Shown in pieces: positions 23,531 to 36,600 of a stretch of DNA of 64,000 nt. Position numbers and translations under genes: made by a program. Positions within the stretch are counted from its first letter, which is position 1. Each line of letters opens with the position of its first letter. The stretch is from Caenorhabditis elegans (taxonomy: Eukaryota; Nematoda; Chromadorea; Rhabditida; Rhabditidae). Under the pieces are notes generated by a model, which was given only the letters and a program-made list of their open reading frames with translations, was not told where the DNA came from and made no database searches. Where the stretch lies: NCBI RefSeq assembly GCF_000002985.6, contig NC_003282.8, positions 3,162,001 to 3,226,000 on the forward strand, given 5' to 3'.

Positions 23531-23814
23531 TGAAAAAAAAAAAAAAAAAGATTTTGGAATCACTTCGAACTTCGTACTACTACTACTACTTCTGCCAACA
23601 CTTGAAGATGACGTGGCACTACCACTTCAGAAGGAATTCTTCAATTAAGAGCATACCACATGTGGCTCCAAGTTGTAAAATGTGGACTTACTCATGCAAA
23701 GCAGCGAGATTTTGTCGTGTATTTTTTTTCAATACGGGGGCGCACTTGGACTACCCACGTTGAGGTTTTTTTTTACTTCACACGCAATTCAAAAAACTTA
23801 TAAAAAAATTTTGG

Positions 23815-23970
23815 CACGTGGTGTCGGAGTGATCTACGTAAATCTACTAGAATCGCGGGAATTTAGATGCAGACTTATCAACTGATTTTGCATGGTTAAA
23901 ACGTGTTGACGTCACATTTTTTCGAGGGAAAAATTCCCGCATTTTTTGAAGATCACACCGTAATGGGACA
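23815..23970. repeat. CACGTG-type foldback element, right end truncated
   Basis: It starts CACGTGGTGTCGGAGTGATC. The right half reaches ACACCGTAATGGGACA but the terminal CCTGACACCACGTG is missing. Confidence 0.75.
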
Positions 23971-24079
23971 TTTTTTTGGTGGTAAAAATGGAGGACGACA
24001 AAAAAAAGGAAAATTAAAGATTTATATTATGTACAAAAAAGTATTAAAAAGTACTTCAAAAATCTCAAAAACTTCAGGA

Positions 24080-27000
24080 TCAGCGATTTCGAACTTTCCT
24101 CGACTCGGTATGAATTTGTTGTTGAAGTGTGCCACGCATCCCGCCGTAGTTGCTCTCCACCATTTCAGCTAGACTGTCGTCGTCCAGTTTTCCGAGCTTC
24201 TAAAAATTGGAGGGTTTAAATTAGGAAAAATTGAACTACAGCTGTGCACTTGGCATTTTGTTGTAGCTCCTTGTCCAAGTTTGGCCCGAAAAATATTAAC
24301 TTGGATCAAAAGTTGACTAAACTTTGGCTAAACTTGGGCAAACGTTGGGCAAGACTTTGGCAAGCTTTGGATTCAGGCGATATCAAAGTTTAACCCAAGT
24401 TTCACCCAACTCTTGCCAAACGTTGGCCCAAACTTTTCTTGTTTCGTTTCAAACTTGGGCCAAAGTTTGGCAAGAGTTGGGTGAAACTTGGGTTAAACTT
24501 TGATATCGCCTGAATCCAAATTTTGCCACAGTCTTGCCCACTTTTTGCCCAAATTTAGCCAAAGTTTAGTCAACTTTTGATCCAAGTTAATATTTTTCGG
24601 GCCAAACTTGAACAAGAAGCTGGAGCCAAATGCCGAGCAGCCGACATAGTTCTGCTGAGTTTTGCTGCTAACTTTCTGGCGCGGATTGCCAACTTCCCAA
24701 CTCAGATTTACAATTTTCTATCGTATTTTATCAACTTTCTGCCCAACATTTTCAGTTGGCTGGTTGCTTTTAGCAAAAAAAAATGATATGTGTTTTGCAC
24801 CCAATTCCCAAGCTTTTTGTTGGAGATTGGTAGCTTTCTACTACCACTTGGTGCCAGGCTGTCCCATTACGGTTTGATCTACAAAAAATGCGGGAATTTG
24901 TTGCCCGAAAAAATGTGGTGTCAACACGTTTTTAACCGTGCAAAATCAGCTAAGAACTCTGCGTCTCTTCTCCCGCATTTTTTGTAGATCTACGTAGATC
25001 AAACCAAAATGGGACGCTCTGACACCACGTTCTTTGATAATTTTCTAAGATTTCTGTAGCCGATTGCCCAATTTCTAGAATTCAACATAGTCTTTATGTA
25101 CCTCGACACCAATTGGCAAATCCAATAAGTTTTTGATTCGGTCCATTGAGCATCTGTCTATCTCATTTTGGCTCCAGCCTTCCGTATCGGCAAGCTCTTC
25201 AATATGACATCTGACGTACTGAGATAAGGTAGTACGGTACTTGTTGCACATGGATCTGGTGAACTCGAGACCTTCGTCAGAGAGGCCCATCAGACTTGCT
25301 GAAAAATTGTGAGCTTTTTAGGTAGTTAAAGTTGCTCGGTCTCTAATTGTTTCATTCCACTTTTTCATTTATTTTTAACGCATTTACCAATGGGGAAAGT
25401 GTTTAAAAATACTCATATGGTGCGAAAATGACCAAACATTATGATAAAACTTTTCAAAAAATTTATTGAAAAAGTTTAATTTACTGTCAAAAAGTGACAA
25501 TTACTCTCATTTTTTTTTCAAAATTTTGGCATTTTGCCAAAACTTTGACCGGAACTTTTGAAAAATCTAGAAATTTTTAAAGTGTTATATCATGATATTC
25601 GATCGCTTTGGATCATTATAAGTGAATTTAGATAAAATCCCCACTGGCGCTACTCCGTCTTTAAAATTAAAGCTGTTCTAGTAGTATTACATAGATTTAA
25701 AAAATTTCAAAAATTGTTCAGATCGTTTTAATATCCTTAAAAATTTTTACAACTATTAAACGCATAATAAAACAACTTTCGAAGCAACAAAATTAGTAGA
25801 AAGTGCACTGAAAAAAAATTCTGAAAAAACTGCAATTTTTCAAGTAAGATTTTTTTATATTTTTTTCCGATTTTTTCAACGAGTTTTTAAAATTTCCAGA
25901 TAAATCCACTACCCTTTAGAACTATGAAAATAATTTAAAATCTGCCAAAATCCACTTTGGAAGCAATTTTATCGAGCATTAAACAAAAATGTAAAAAATG
26001 ATATCTTAAAAAAATATACATATATATATATATATATACATATCAGATCAAGTTTACAATCCTTTAAATTTTGGAATAAACTAGTCTAAACTAAAGCTAC
26101 CAAATAAAATATTTTCCTTCTGAAAACTCACTACAATCAAAAAGAAGAATCAACTTGACAAGTACAAACTCTTCCTTCACCATGCCAACTTTCCGCAAAG
26201 GATATACAACTTGGTTCACAATTCTCTTCATTTCTTGGCAATAATCATCCATTCTGAAATAATAAACCTTATTTATAGTAGTCTAAACTTACAATATCAT
26301 AATGAAAAACCGCGCAAAAATGTTTAGATTTTTCGAAATTTTCCGCCAAATATTTGCCAATTTTTCTGAAAGTTTCGACGTGTTTTCTAAAGAGTTATAG
26401 AGCATTCCTGCAGGTTTTCAGCTTTATAATGTTTAAATTTAATTATTCAGACATAAAATTTGTAGAAAAAAAAAATTGATTTTTGGTCGACTACCAAAAA
26501 TATGATAGGAATTTACTATAATTTTTTTTAAATCCAATTTTTTTGTGAAGTTTCACAATGCTTTTTGATCATTTCAAACACCTTAAAAACAATCTTAAAA
26601 TTTTAAAACAAAATCCCTACTAACAAAACTCACAATGGATCATTTCCCCTCGCCGGATCCCAGTAGAAGCCTGAGCCAAAAAACAGCAAATCGTCGTTCT
26701 CGTCATTTTTGAAATGATAGTTCGCATAAACGACGGAAAAGCAGACAACCTTGCAAAGTTGGCACACTGCCAGACGCAACTTGTCCTGGTCACTTAGGTA
26801 TTGTAGTTCAGAGATTCCAGCAAGCCACTCGAAATAGTGAGCCACGAGACGGAACCACATGGCCGAGAGGGTTTCCTCGGTCATTTGGGTCGAGGCTACT
26901 GGATTCATCTGAAATTCGTGGTGTGATGTTTCGAAGAAAATTACTACCTGCCTGCCTGAATGCGACCTAATCGATGCCTACCAGTTTTTCAACAACAAAA

Positions 27001-29553
27001 AAACAATTCGAATTGTAATTTCCAAATGTTTTCGTGAAATACAATATTTCAAAATAAAATTCGGGCTAAACTTTGACGGAAATTGGAAATTTAAATCTTT
27101 TCAAAAAGTAGTTTTTAAAATTTATTTTAAGCAATTCAGAAACATTATCAGAAAAATTTACATGCCTACACGCCTACATGCCTACATACATACATGCCTA
27201 CATGCCTGCATGCCTACATTCCTACATTCCTACATGCCTGCATGCCTACATGTCTGCATGCCTACATGCCTACATGCCTACATGCCTACATGCCCACATG
27301 TCTACATGCTTACATGCCTACATGCCTACATGCCTATATGCATACATGCCTACATGCTTACATGCCTATACGCCTATACGTCTATACGCCTATATGCCTA
27401 TATGCCTACGTGTTAGGTCGGATTTTCAAGTGCCAATAATTTTTCTGAGTCTGAATAACAAAGAAATTCGCAGATAACTGAATTTTCAATTTATGAAAAA
27501 TTTCGTAGTGCAAATATAATTTTCAAAATCCTTTTTTTTTTTTAATTTTGGAACTATTTTCGAAACTTTTGGCGCAAATTCAAAATTTTACAGTTTTTTT
27601 TTTTAATTTTTTCGATACTTACCGGTGTTCTCGGCGCTATACTTCTTGGGAAAAAAAGCGCCTGAAACAGGTCGGGCTCATTCGGAGCAAGTCCTGTTTT
27701 TGGCAGGGCTCCAGTCAAATCATCAACAGCATCACAATAGGCTTCCAGCTGCATATATCTGTTGAGAACATGTGTGAAATCTTGAAGAAAATACGGAGAG
27801 CAGTTGGAAAGTCCGTACCCAAACTGGTTGGATGGCTGAAATTTTGGAATTTTTCAAGATGAAAATGCAAAATAAAAATGGTTTTAAAATTATTGAATGC
27901 AGTTTTGGAATTTTTTTGGCCATCGGCGATTCCGGCAATTGCTGAAATTGCCGAAATTGCCGATTTCCGGAAATTTTTCGGCAATTTTCAAACCTATTAA
28001 ATTTAGGAATTTGAAAAAATTTCACCTTGTTTTTGTTTATTTAGTATTCGGTAAGTCTTTTTTTAAAAGAAAATGGCCATTTTGAGCTCGAGAGATTGTT
28101 CATTAAAATGCATTTTTAGGCTCCTAAGTCTACAAAATGTATCAAATTCATATTTCCGGCAATTCCGGCGCACCCCTGTTTGTATCCCTGACTGACAAAA
28201 TTGAAAAAAAAAAAACTTTTTAAAAATTTTGGCTATTTACCGAACTTTTGGCTGAACATCGGGAAATAATTCGTTCTTTGTGGTTTTTTACAATACCAAA
28301 AATGAGCCAAAAACTCACAAATCGATATCGATCTCCTTGAGAGACTTGAAACGAGTGATTCACATAAATCGCCATTCTTTGATCGCCAGCTTTGTCGGAT
28401 TTGGCTGGAATGAAAAATGAGCTGATTGAAGGAGTTCCACCTAGATTACATATTTCCGGGTACGCATGTGCTTTTCTGTTTCCTTGTGCCTTTCTAAGAA
28501 CTTGAGATCAAAGAATTAATTTGAAAATGAAACTAAAAAAATTTAAACTTTTTTAGCGATTAGTGGCACCCGACATTTTCCAGGTTTCCTGGAATAGTTT
28601 TTAGTTACTACGTATGCCAAAGTAAAAAAAATCAGAAAATAGGCGGTAGGTAGGCATGAAGGTAGACAGGTTTGAAAGTAGATTAATGCGAAAATCAAGT
28701 CGTTAGGCAGGCTTATGCCTACGTGCCTATCTGCCTGCTAAACTTTCTGAATTTCGAATTTCTGAGAGTAATTTTTTTTTCAATTTTTTTTTCAATTTTT
28801 TTGGCTTTTGCAGAGAAAATCTAATTTATTTTCGAAAATTTAAATTTTTTCTCAATTGGAAATTTGGAATTTTCGGTTTTTTTTGAAAATCGGGTTTTCA
28901 ATTATTTGAAATTTAAATATTTAATTTTAAAATAATTGAAAAATCGATATTATAATTTTTTTTTAGGTTTTAAATTTAATTTATCGATATTTAAAAACTT
29001 TTTTTTTAATTAGAAATGTCGAATTTTTCGACTTTCCAATTTTTGGGTTGAAAAATTTGTTACTCAACCTTATGCCTAGTTCCTACTTATAGCTACGGGC
29101 TTATCTGCCTGTCTACCTGCCTACCGAGAAATTGAGAAATCAAAAAATTTGGATTTCTAATTTTTTTTTGAAATAAAATTGAAATAATCGAAAAATGCGA
29201 CTTTTAAAAATTAAAAAAAATTAATTTAAATTTTTTTTTTAATTTTTCAAACATTCAGTCGAAAAATCAAATTTAAAATTTATTGAAAATTTATTTTCCG
29301 ATATTTTTAAAAATTTTTGAATGTCGAATTTTTCGACTTTACAATTTTTGGGTGAACATTTTGTTTTTTGATATCGTTTTTTTGATGATCGTTTTTTATT
29401 GAAAACTAAAACACTAAAACATCAAAAACTAGCAGGTAGGCACAAAGTAGGCGTAGGCAACGATTTTTATTTCAAAACTCGAATTCACTAACCCCTTTGT
29501 TCCCCATCATCCTCTTCCATTTGTTCCACTTTGTACAAAAATTCATTGAACAT
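24080..29553 (-). CDS. Nuclear hormone receptor ligand-binding-domain protein
   Basis: Minus-strand exons: 29553-29493, 28404-28319, 27835-27623, 26908-26634, 26253-26132, 25298-25102, 24199-24080; every phase agrees, 357 residues. The exon at 26908-26634 carries the core nematode NHR ligand-domain signature (LVAHYFEWLAGISELQYLSD, then DKLRLAVCQ). The next two exons have the helices expected towards its C-terminus, and the last adds KLGKLDDDSLAEMV. Nematode NHRs are ligand-regulated transcription factors acting in the nucleus. No zinc-finger DNA-binding domain (Cys4 modules) is visible upstream to about 31 kb. The first exon begins 7 bp after a TTTTTCAG acceptor, so it may be a trans-spliced start or follow an unseen exon. 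If the GTACAT donor at 25101 is not used, the frame stops at 25075. Confidence 0.85.
24251..24634. repeat. Foldback element of CCAAGTTTGG family
   Basis: A near-perfect hairpin of about 384 bp. The left half has TTAACTTGGATCAAAAGTTG and CAGGCGATATCAAAGTTTAA; the right half is the complement. The ends resemble GGCATTTGGCTCTAGC. It lies in the last intron of the receptor gene. A second copy is at 37731-38031. Confidence 0.9.
24844..25030. repeat. CACGTG-type foldback element
   Basis: Left end CCACTTGGTGCCAGGCTGTC (one change in the CACGTGG core), right end CTCTGACACCACGT, with standard GATCTAC / TGCGGGA halves. It lies in the receptor gene's last intron. Confidence 0.85.
25430..25680. repeat. 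Dispersed AT-rich repeat ending CCCCACTGGCGCTACTCC
   Basis: It shares ATCCCCACTGGCGCTACTCC and upstream TACTGTCAAAAAGTG with 35735-36120, and the 5' part with 17320-17720. Located in an intron of the receptor gene. Confidence 0.7.
27160..27412. repeat. ATGCCTAC octamer array
   Basis: About 31 near-perfect octamers lie in a receptor-gene intron. Three plus-strand frames read His-Ala-Tyr-Met-Pro-Thr repeats and are not genes. Confidence 0.95.
27922..28180. repeat. TTGCCG-family remnant
   Basis: AATTGCCGAAATTGCCGATT near 27945 and TTCCGGCAATTCCGGCGCAC near 28155 mark the two ends of a small member of the TTTGCCG family, in a receptor-gene intron. Confidence 0.6.
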
Positions 29554-29560
29554 TATTTGT

Positions 29561-31055
29561 CTGAAAAACAGCTGAAATTTAGCAAAAATTGCAACTCGAA
29601 GATCACATTACAATTTGAGAGACCAAAATAAATGGAAAAAAAACGTGGAACGTTCCCAGTTATAAGCTGTAACTAAGAAATGAGCAACAAGGGATTAAGA
29701 AGCACACTAGATATTTATTGGAATTTTGGAATATCAGCCCACACCTGGATTAATCTTTGAATGCTTGAATGTTTAGAATCTTTCAAAAATTTATTTTTAA
29801 AAGTACCAAAATCCCCGTTCGAAATATTTTTTAATGTCTTAAAATTTTGTTTGATTTTCCTTTAATTTTTCTGAAAATAGACGTTAGAAAAGGCAAATTT
29901 AATAAATTCAAACAATTGAAAACATTACGATTGCATGTTTTCTTTTTTGATTTTGAAGCAAATAATTTAAAAAAATTTAATTTATAAAGTTTTTCAAAGT
30001 AAAAAAAAAAAAAAAAATTTTGCGGGAAATTTAAAAAAAAAACTTAAACTTGAATAAGCAAATTTACTAATAAATTAGATTTAATAATTGGCAGCAATTT
30101 TTTTTGGAAAACCAAAAAATTTGAATTTCTAAGAATGCTTTACCATTGAGAAAAGATTAAACTTGCATCCATTTTAATTTTTTAATGTGAAAGTTGAAAA
30201 TCTCGTTTTTTTTGTAATTTCTCAATAGTTTGCGCCAATTTTAAAAACATTAAATTTTAAAGATTATTTTTACGCGCCGAAAGTTTTTTTTTTGTTCGAA
30301 CTTAAAATTCCTTTTCTTGAAAAAAATTAAATGTTTAAATTGCGCTAACACATTTTTCCAGTGATGGAAATTTGAGTTTTGCGCCAAACCTGTTTAAAAC
30401 TATTTAAAAATCCAAAATTAAATTTCCTTTTTTTTTATTTGAAAAAAATATACATTTTAATTTTTCGAAAGTTAAAAAAAATGCCGCCAAAATTTTCTAT
30501 AAAATTGAGATTTAAAAAAATTCCAATTTGAATTTATTTGCACATTTCATCTCAATAATTTAATTTTAAAAAATTAGCTGTTTTCAAAAAAAAAAAAATT
30601 TTCAACTGCACATTTACACAAATTTGAAATAAAATCCGTGGTATTTTGAGCTTTCAAAAAATTCAGGTGCTCAAGGTTCAGGAACACACGTTCCTGCGGC
30701 CGCCGCCGCGTAATCAGATTTTTCAATAAAATTAGGAGATGACGAAGAGGTAGATGAAGGTGTGCAAGTGGGTGAGTAAGTCTGAGAGAGACTTAGAGAA
30801 GCGCAGAACACGTTTCGTACTTGTCTGCGTCTCCACTTAAAGATAAGGAGATAAAGAAGAGCTGCCACCGCTGCTCATTATCAAATTGGAACACGGAAAT
30901 ACCAGCCCCTGTTCAAAATAACATGAGATGTCTGTGAAAACAAGACGAAAATTTCCTCGTTTTGTACTTCCTGCTCTGGCTCCGACACTTTATAGACTGT
31001 TCTCCCTGGGGGAGTGCCAAATCGTGACGCGGCGCCAGGTGAATTCAAATGCTGC
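29561..31055. other. Upstream region of receptor gene
   Basis: 29561-30650 is very AT-rich and shows no exon. 30660-31050 is GC-richer. On the minus strand it has a TATAAA at 30998-30993 followed by GTGTCGGAGCC, which could be a promoter for the receptor gene. Frames on both strands lack recognisable motifs. Confidence 0.35.
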
Positions 31056-31095
31056 AGAAAGTTTGAAAATTTATCGTGAGATCAACTTGGAGATT

Positions 31096-32272
31096 GCATG
31101 CCTACATGCCTACATGCCTACATGGCTAGATGCCTAGATGCCTAGATGCCTAGATGCCTAGATATCTAGATGCCTAGATGCCTAGATGCCTACATGCCTA
31201 CATGGCTAGATGCCTACAAGCCTACATGCCTACAATGCCTACATGCCTACATGCCTACATACCTACGTGATGCACGCCTACACGCCTACATGCCTACAAC
31301 GCCTACATGACTACATGACTACATGCCTGGATGCCTACATGCCTACATGCCTACATTCCTACATGCCTACATGCCTACATGGCTAGATGCCTAGATGCCT
31401 AGATGCCTAGATGGCTAGATGCCTAGATGCTTAGATGCCTAGATGCCTAGATGTCTAGATGCCTAGATGCCTACATGCCTACATGGCTAGATGCCTACAT
31501 GCCTACATGCCTACATGCCTACATGCCTACATTTCTACATGCCTACAATGCCTACATGCCTACATGCCTACATACCTACGTGATGCACGCCTACACGCCT
31601 ACATGCCTACAACGCCTACATGACTACATGACTACATGCCTGGATGCCTACATGCCTACATGCCTACATTCCTACATGCCTACATGCCTACATGGCTAGA
31701 TGCCTAGATGCCTAGATGCCTAGATGGCTAGATGCCTAGATGCTTAGATGCCTAGATGCCTAGATGTCTAGATGCCTAGATGCCTACATGCCTACATGGC
31801 TAGATGCCTACATGCCTACATGCCTACATGCCTACATGCCTACATTTCTACATGCCTACAATGCCTACATGCCTACATGCCTACATACCTACGTGATGCA
31901 CGCCTACACGCCTACATTTCTACATGCCTACATGTCTACATGCCTACATGCCTACATGCCTACATGCCTACATTTCTACATGCCTACATGCCTACATGGC
32001 TAAATCCCTACATGCCTACATGCCTACATGGCTAGATGCCTAGATGCCTAGATGCCTAGATGCCTAGATGCCTAGATGTCTAGATGCCTAGATGCCTACA
32101 TGCCTACATGGCTAGATGCCTACATGCCTACATGCCTACATGCCTACATGCCTACATTTCTACATGCCTACAATGCCTACATGCCTACATTCCTACATGC
32201 CTACATGCCTACATGCCTACATGCCTACATGCCTACTTCCCTACAAGCCTACATGCCTACATGCCTACCTCA
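31096..32272. repeat. ATGCCTAC array with 313-bp higher-order repeat
   Basis: About 1.2 kb of ATGCCTAC, ATGCCTAG and ATGGCTAG octamers. The pattern starting at 31451 repeats at 31764 and 32076 (periods 313 and 312 bp). The array is flanked by a similar roughly 35-bp sequence (GAAAATTTATCGTGAGATCA type) at about 31057-31085 and 32376-32405. Confidence 0.95.
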
Positions 32273-32778
32273 AAAGGCAATTTAAAGGAAAATTCCCTCA
32301 TTGGTCAAATGTGAGCGGAGCTAATCGGTGATTGGTCAGAATTTCATCGATTTGAATTTTTTTTGTGGAATTTTGCAGAAAGCTTAAAAATTTATCGTGA
32401 GATCAAATGCCAAATGTTCTTGACAGGAAAAAAAAACGTCATAGTTTTCCTGAACTTTTTTCTCGCCGGCAATACTCATAACAAAAACAACAAAAAAATG
32501 GGAGAATGAGATCAAAACCTCACAGGAACAAGTTGAAAATCAAATACTATATAGGTAAGTTTTCAAGTGTGCAGGCTTGCCTATGTGCCTACCTTCAGCC
32601 TATTCCGTGCTGTTTAATATATCTACCTGCAAGCCTATGTGCCTGCCTACTTGCCTATGCTTTGTGAGCTTTTTGAAAAAAAAGACCTTTCTTGAAAAAC
32701 AAAAAAAATTGGATGGAACAATAAAAAAAAATGTTTCCAAATATTTTTTGCCAAATATTTAAACAAAGTTCTAAATTG

Positions 32779-32830
32779 CATGCCTACATGCCTACACGCC
32801 TACATGCTTACATGCCTACATGCCTACATA
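32779..32830. repeat. Short ATGCCTAC array
   Basis: Six near-perfect octamers. Confidence 0.85.
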
Positions 32831-33384
32831 AAAAGTTTAAATTTGAGCCGAATTTCAGACCGAGGGTAAACTGAATTCATTTCCCAAAAGCACCCATTTT
32901 AAATAATAACTGGCATGTACTGATCTCCGAAAGCACAGAACTTCTACTCGATTCAATCGAGAAAAAAATTAATTGTTTGATCTCATGGCTTCAGCCCCCT
33001 CTTCCCCCTTCCAGCCAAAAAACATTAGTTTGATCTCAAAACACGGAAGTTGGAGATGGGCTTACAAAAATATAAAATGAAAATAATAATGCGGAGAAAA
33101 ATCGGAATTGGAAAATGCTTTTATATAGACTAGTCACATAAAACTACGAATTGGAATGAGAAAAAAAAACGTCAGACTAGAACAAAAATCACTTTGTAGG
33201 CAACTAACTCCGGGTACATTCAACATTTTGTACTCGGGCTCACGCAAAAAAAGATTAACTGAGCGAACTTTTTTTTGTGCTCGCGCAAAGAAGACCTTGG
33301 AAGAAAACTTTGCAAAAACCAGGCAACTTCTTCACCTGCTTGGAAATTCGGTGAACTAAGAGACGAAAATTGCCTGGTTTTGCA

Positions 33385-33640
33385 TCCCTACGTACCTTCG
33401 CATACCTGCGTGCCTTCGCCTACCTACATACCTTCGCAAACCTGCGTGACTTTGTCTCCCTACGTACCTTCGCCTACCTGCATGCCTTCGCCTACCTACG
33501 TGCTTTCGCCTACATGTGTGCCTTCGCCTACCTACGTACCTTCACCTACCTACGTGCTTTTGACTACATGCGTGCCTTCGCCTACCTACGTACCTTCGCA
33601 TACCTACGTGCCTTCGCCTGCCTACTTGCCTGCTTTCGTG
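33385..33640. repeat. TACGTACCTTCGCC 12-bp minisatellite
   Basis: About 21 units of the form CCTACGTGCCTTCG. Two plus-strand frames give repetitive Ser-Pro-Thr-Tyr-Val-Pro or Phe-Ala-Tyr-Leu-Arg peptides with no flanking coding signal, so I treat it as non-coding. Confidence 0.85.
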
Positions 33641-36600
33641 CCACATTACCGAGATTTTGGCATAAAACACTGGTGATTGGTGCTCATCTTCTTAATATAA
33701 TACATTTTTCGAAAGAATTGTTCAGGTAGGCGTAGGCCGACTGAAAAGTAGACGGAAAAACATTTGGAGATAATTATTTTGACGGAAATTTGGGCGTCAT
33801 CACCTACGACTTGTACCCCCATGTTTACTGTTGTCTCCCAACCGATCAATTGTATACATCACAGACATTAGCTCACGTACCTATCTAGTGCCGCCTACGA
33901 AAAACCTTCCTGATGCCTACCTGCCTAACTTTTGCCTACTTTTGAAGCCATCCCTCTTTAATCGATTTGTTGAAAGTTCAGTTAACGAATGGAACGAAAG
34001 GTTCATATAAACTTTGGTTGAAAGTACAACGTAGGTAGGTACGTAGGCAGGCACATAGGCAGGCAGGCCTCAGCCTACCAATCTGACATTTTTTTAGCAA
34101 ATGGTTTCGGAAACTCCAAAAGAAAAAAGATTTTTTGTATTAGAAATGGATAGGGGGATTTTTTCAGCAAAAAAGAAATGGAGATATGAGTTCTTGCAAA
34201 CCCGGAAGCGGAAACAAAAATGGATAAGAAGTCAGAAATGTTCAAGACACAGACATAAACTTCTTGAAAACAACTGCTCTAAAACTACGCACAAATCACA
34301 AAATAATGCTCCGTGAGCACTGTCGTCTACGTAATGAGAATAGCCCTTCGAGAAAAATATTTGCATCTAACATCACAACTGATATACTCTTTTTTGACTA
34401 ATTTTTACGGGAATTTCTGGTTGTGAGATGGCGGAGGGATTAGAGGGATTAGATGAGTAAATGTGCTCCGAAATTTGGAGTCCAACTGGTTCAAGCGATG
34501 CAAAAATGTTCATTGCTCGATTTCTTTAAACCTAGGTTTAATGTTTTATTTTGGTCAGGACTACGTGATGTGTCAAAGATGAAAAAAATTCAAGAAAAAA
34601 AAATTTCAGAGTGATGCTATTTTTGAGCTCCATTTAATAGCATGTATTTTCAGGGCTAAAGGTGCTGACGGGAATTTTTAAAAAATTTTTGCAATTTTTT
34701 TCAGGGAAAATTGGAAAATCGGAGTAATAAAAAATTGGAAACTAGTTCAAAACTGAAAAATTAGCAAAAAAAAAATTTTAAAAATGCACTATTGAAATTT
34801 TCAAAAATTTTCAATAAAGTTTTTAACTAAAAAAAAAAAAAATTTCTCGGTCAACTTTCTAAAAAATATTTAAACATTTTTCCCCATTTTTGGCTTTTTG
34901 GCAAAAATTCAAAAAAGTAGAAAAATGTACGAAACTAAAAATAAAAATTAATTAAAAAAATGAAAATTAAATTTTAAAAAATTTCGCCCATTAATTGTAA
35001 CATTTTGCTTCTTTTTTTTCTCGAAAATCAAATAATTTGGGCAATTTATAAAGCCTGGAGATTAAAGTTTTCATATTTTTCCAGCAAATTTTTAAAAAAT
35101 CATGGAAATTTTGAAATTTTTCCAAAAAAAAATCAAAAAAAAAATCTTGATTTAAAAAAAAATTAAAAAATGTTAGAAATCAATTGTGGCAAAATTTTTT
35201 AATTTTTAACAATACAAAAAAAACCAAAAATGTGATTTTCTGTTTAAACCCAATTTGTTTTGTAAAAAAACAGTTTTTTTTTGAAAAATTATGTTTCAAA
35301 TCGTTTTAAATTTAAATAATTAAAAAATGAAATTTAGCCCTTTGCGCGGGAATTCAAAACTAATTCAGATCTTGCAAAATGAATAAAAACCCATAGAAAA
35401 TCTCAAATTTCATAGCTGCTATCAAAAATGCAAAAGAAAAAAATTATGAAAGCTCACAGGATAAACAAGATTGTGCAGATTATGTGTAGGTTGGTTGGCA
35501 GGTGAGACGGAGAGAGACATGTGATCTTTTAAATTGTGAGCAACAAAAAGAAACAGAGCTTAATCCGGTTTGTAAGGTTTGAATATGTTCCCGAATATGT
35601 AAATGTTGATGAGTGATCGAACGAATTTTTTGTCAATATGATCATAGTTTCTGAGAAACAACATTATAGGTTGTGATAGTGGGGTTAAAATTTAAATTTT
35701 CATTTAATATAAAAAAGTTTGGAAATTTATTAAAGGTGGAGAAACCAAAATTACCAAATATAATTTTTAAAAATTTTCAAAAAAAAATTTTGAAAATGTT
35801 TTATTTACTGTCAAAAAAGTGGCAATTACTCAGTTTTTGCCACTCATAATTTTAATTTTGGAAGCCGTCCAAAAAACAATTTTTTCTACATTTTTATGCA
35901 TTTTTTTTTAAAATTATTAGTATTAATGCATTGTATTGCATTGGATTTCCTCAAAAGCTCATATTTTTCAAAATATTGGCAATTTATCAAATTTTTGACC
36001 GGAAAAAATAAAAAATCTAAAATTTTTTGGAGTGTTTTATCATGATATTTGGTCGTTTTAGATCATCATAGCAAGTGTATTTAGACAAAATCCCCACTGG
36101 CGCTACTCCCCCTTTAAACGTTTTTGTAAACTACAATTCAAGTAAATGACACCTAAAATTGGTAGGTCTTTGCATTTATGATAGTCTAAATTTTCCAAAA
36201 AGGTTTTGTATCAAAAATAAAAAACACCAAAAGTTTTTAGATTTTTCAAATTTTAGTCAGAGTTTTGGTAAATTGGCAAATTTTCCAAAATTTTCCAAAA
36301 TTTTGAGCACTTTCAAACTCATTAAATGTTTGAGTACAAATAATTAAAACATAATTAGAATACGAAAATTGTAGCAAACTTTTTTTGTTCGACTTTCAAA
36401 AAAATTAGTCTCAGTGGAGTAACTTGGGATAGAAAAAATCGATCTAAAAAATGCTCAATTCAATATTTTCCTGAAGAAAGTTATTGAAAAAAAAACATTT
36501 TATTGGATTTAATGATGTCTTTTAAGGCTGGAATTAATTTTAAATGCATTCGAAATTTTTTTTTTTTGAGAAAAAACCTGAAATTTGTTGATTGAATTTT

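Noticed and set aside
27162..27477. Open frames of His-Ala-Tyr-Met-Pro-Thr repeats
   Set aside because: Read from ATGCCTAC octamers in all three plus frames at once; a property of the array rather than of coding.
27664..27671. CTGTTTCA on the minus strand, the core of the C. elegans 21U-RNA (piRNA) promoter motif
   Set aside because: It lies inside a receptor coding exon and lacks the AT-rich flanks expected of the motif.
31451..32331. Several overlapping plus-strand frames of 60-87 codons
   Set aside because: Same ATGCCTAC array in different frames.
33275..33729. 133- and 119-codon frames with Ser-Pro-Thr-Tyr or Phe-Ala-Tyr-Leu-Arg repeats
   Set aside because: 12-bp minisatellite read in two frames. 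No flanking exon, start context or conserved motif.
34101..34316. 71-codon Lys/Arg-rich frame
   Set aside because: Single short frame in AT-rich DNA without recognisable family, neighbours or splice sites.
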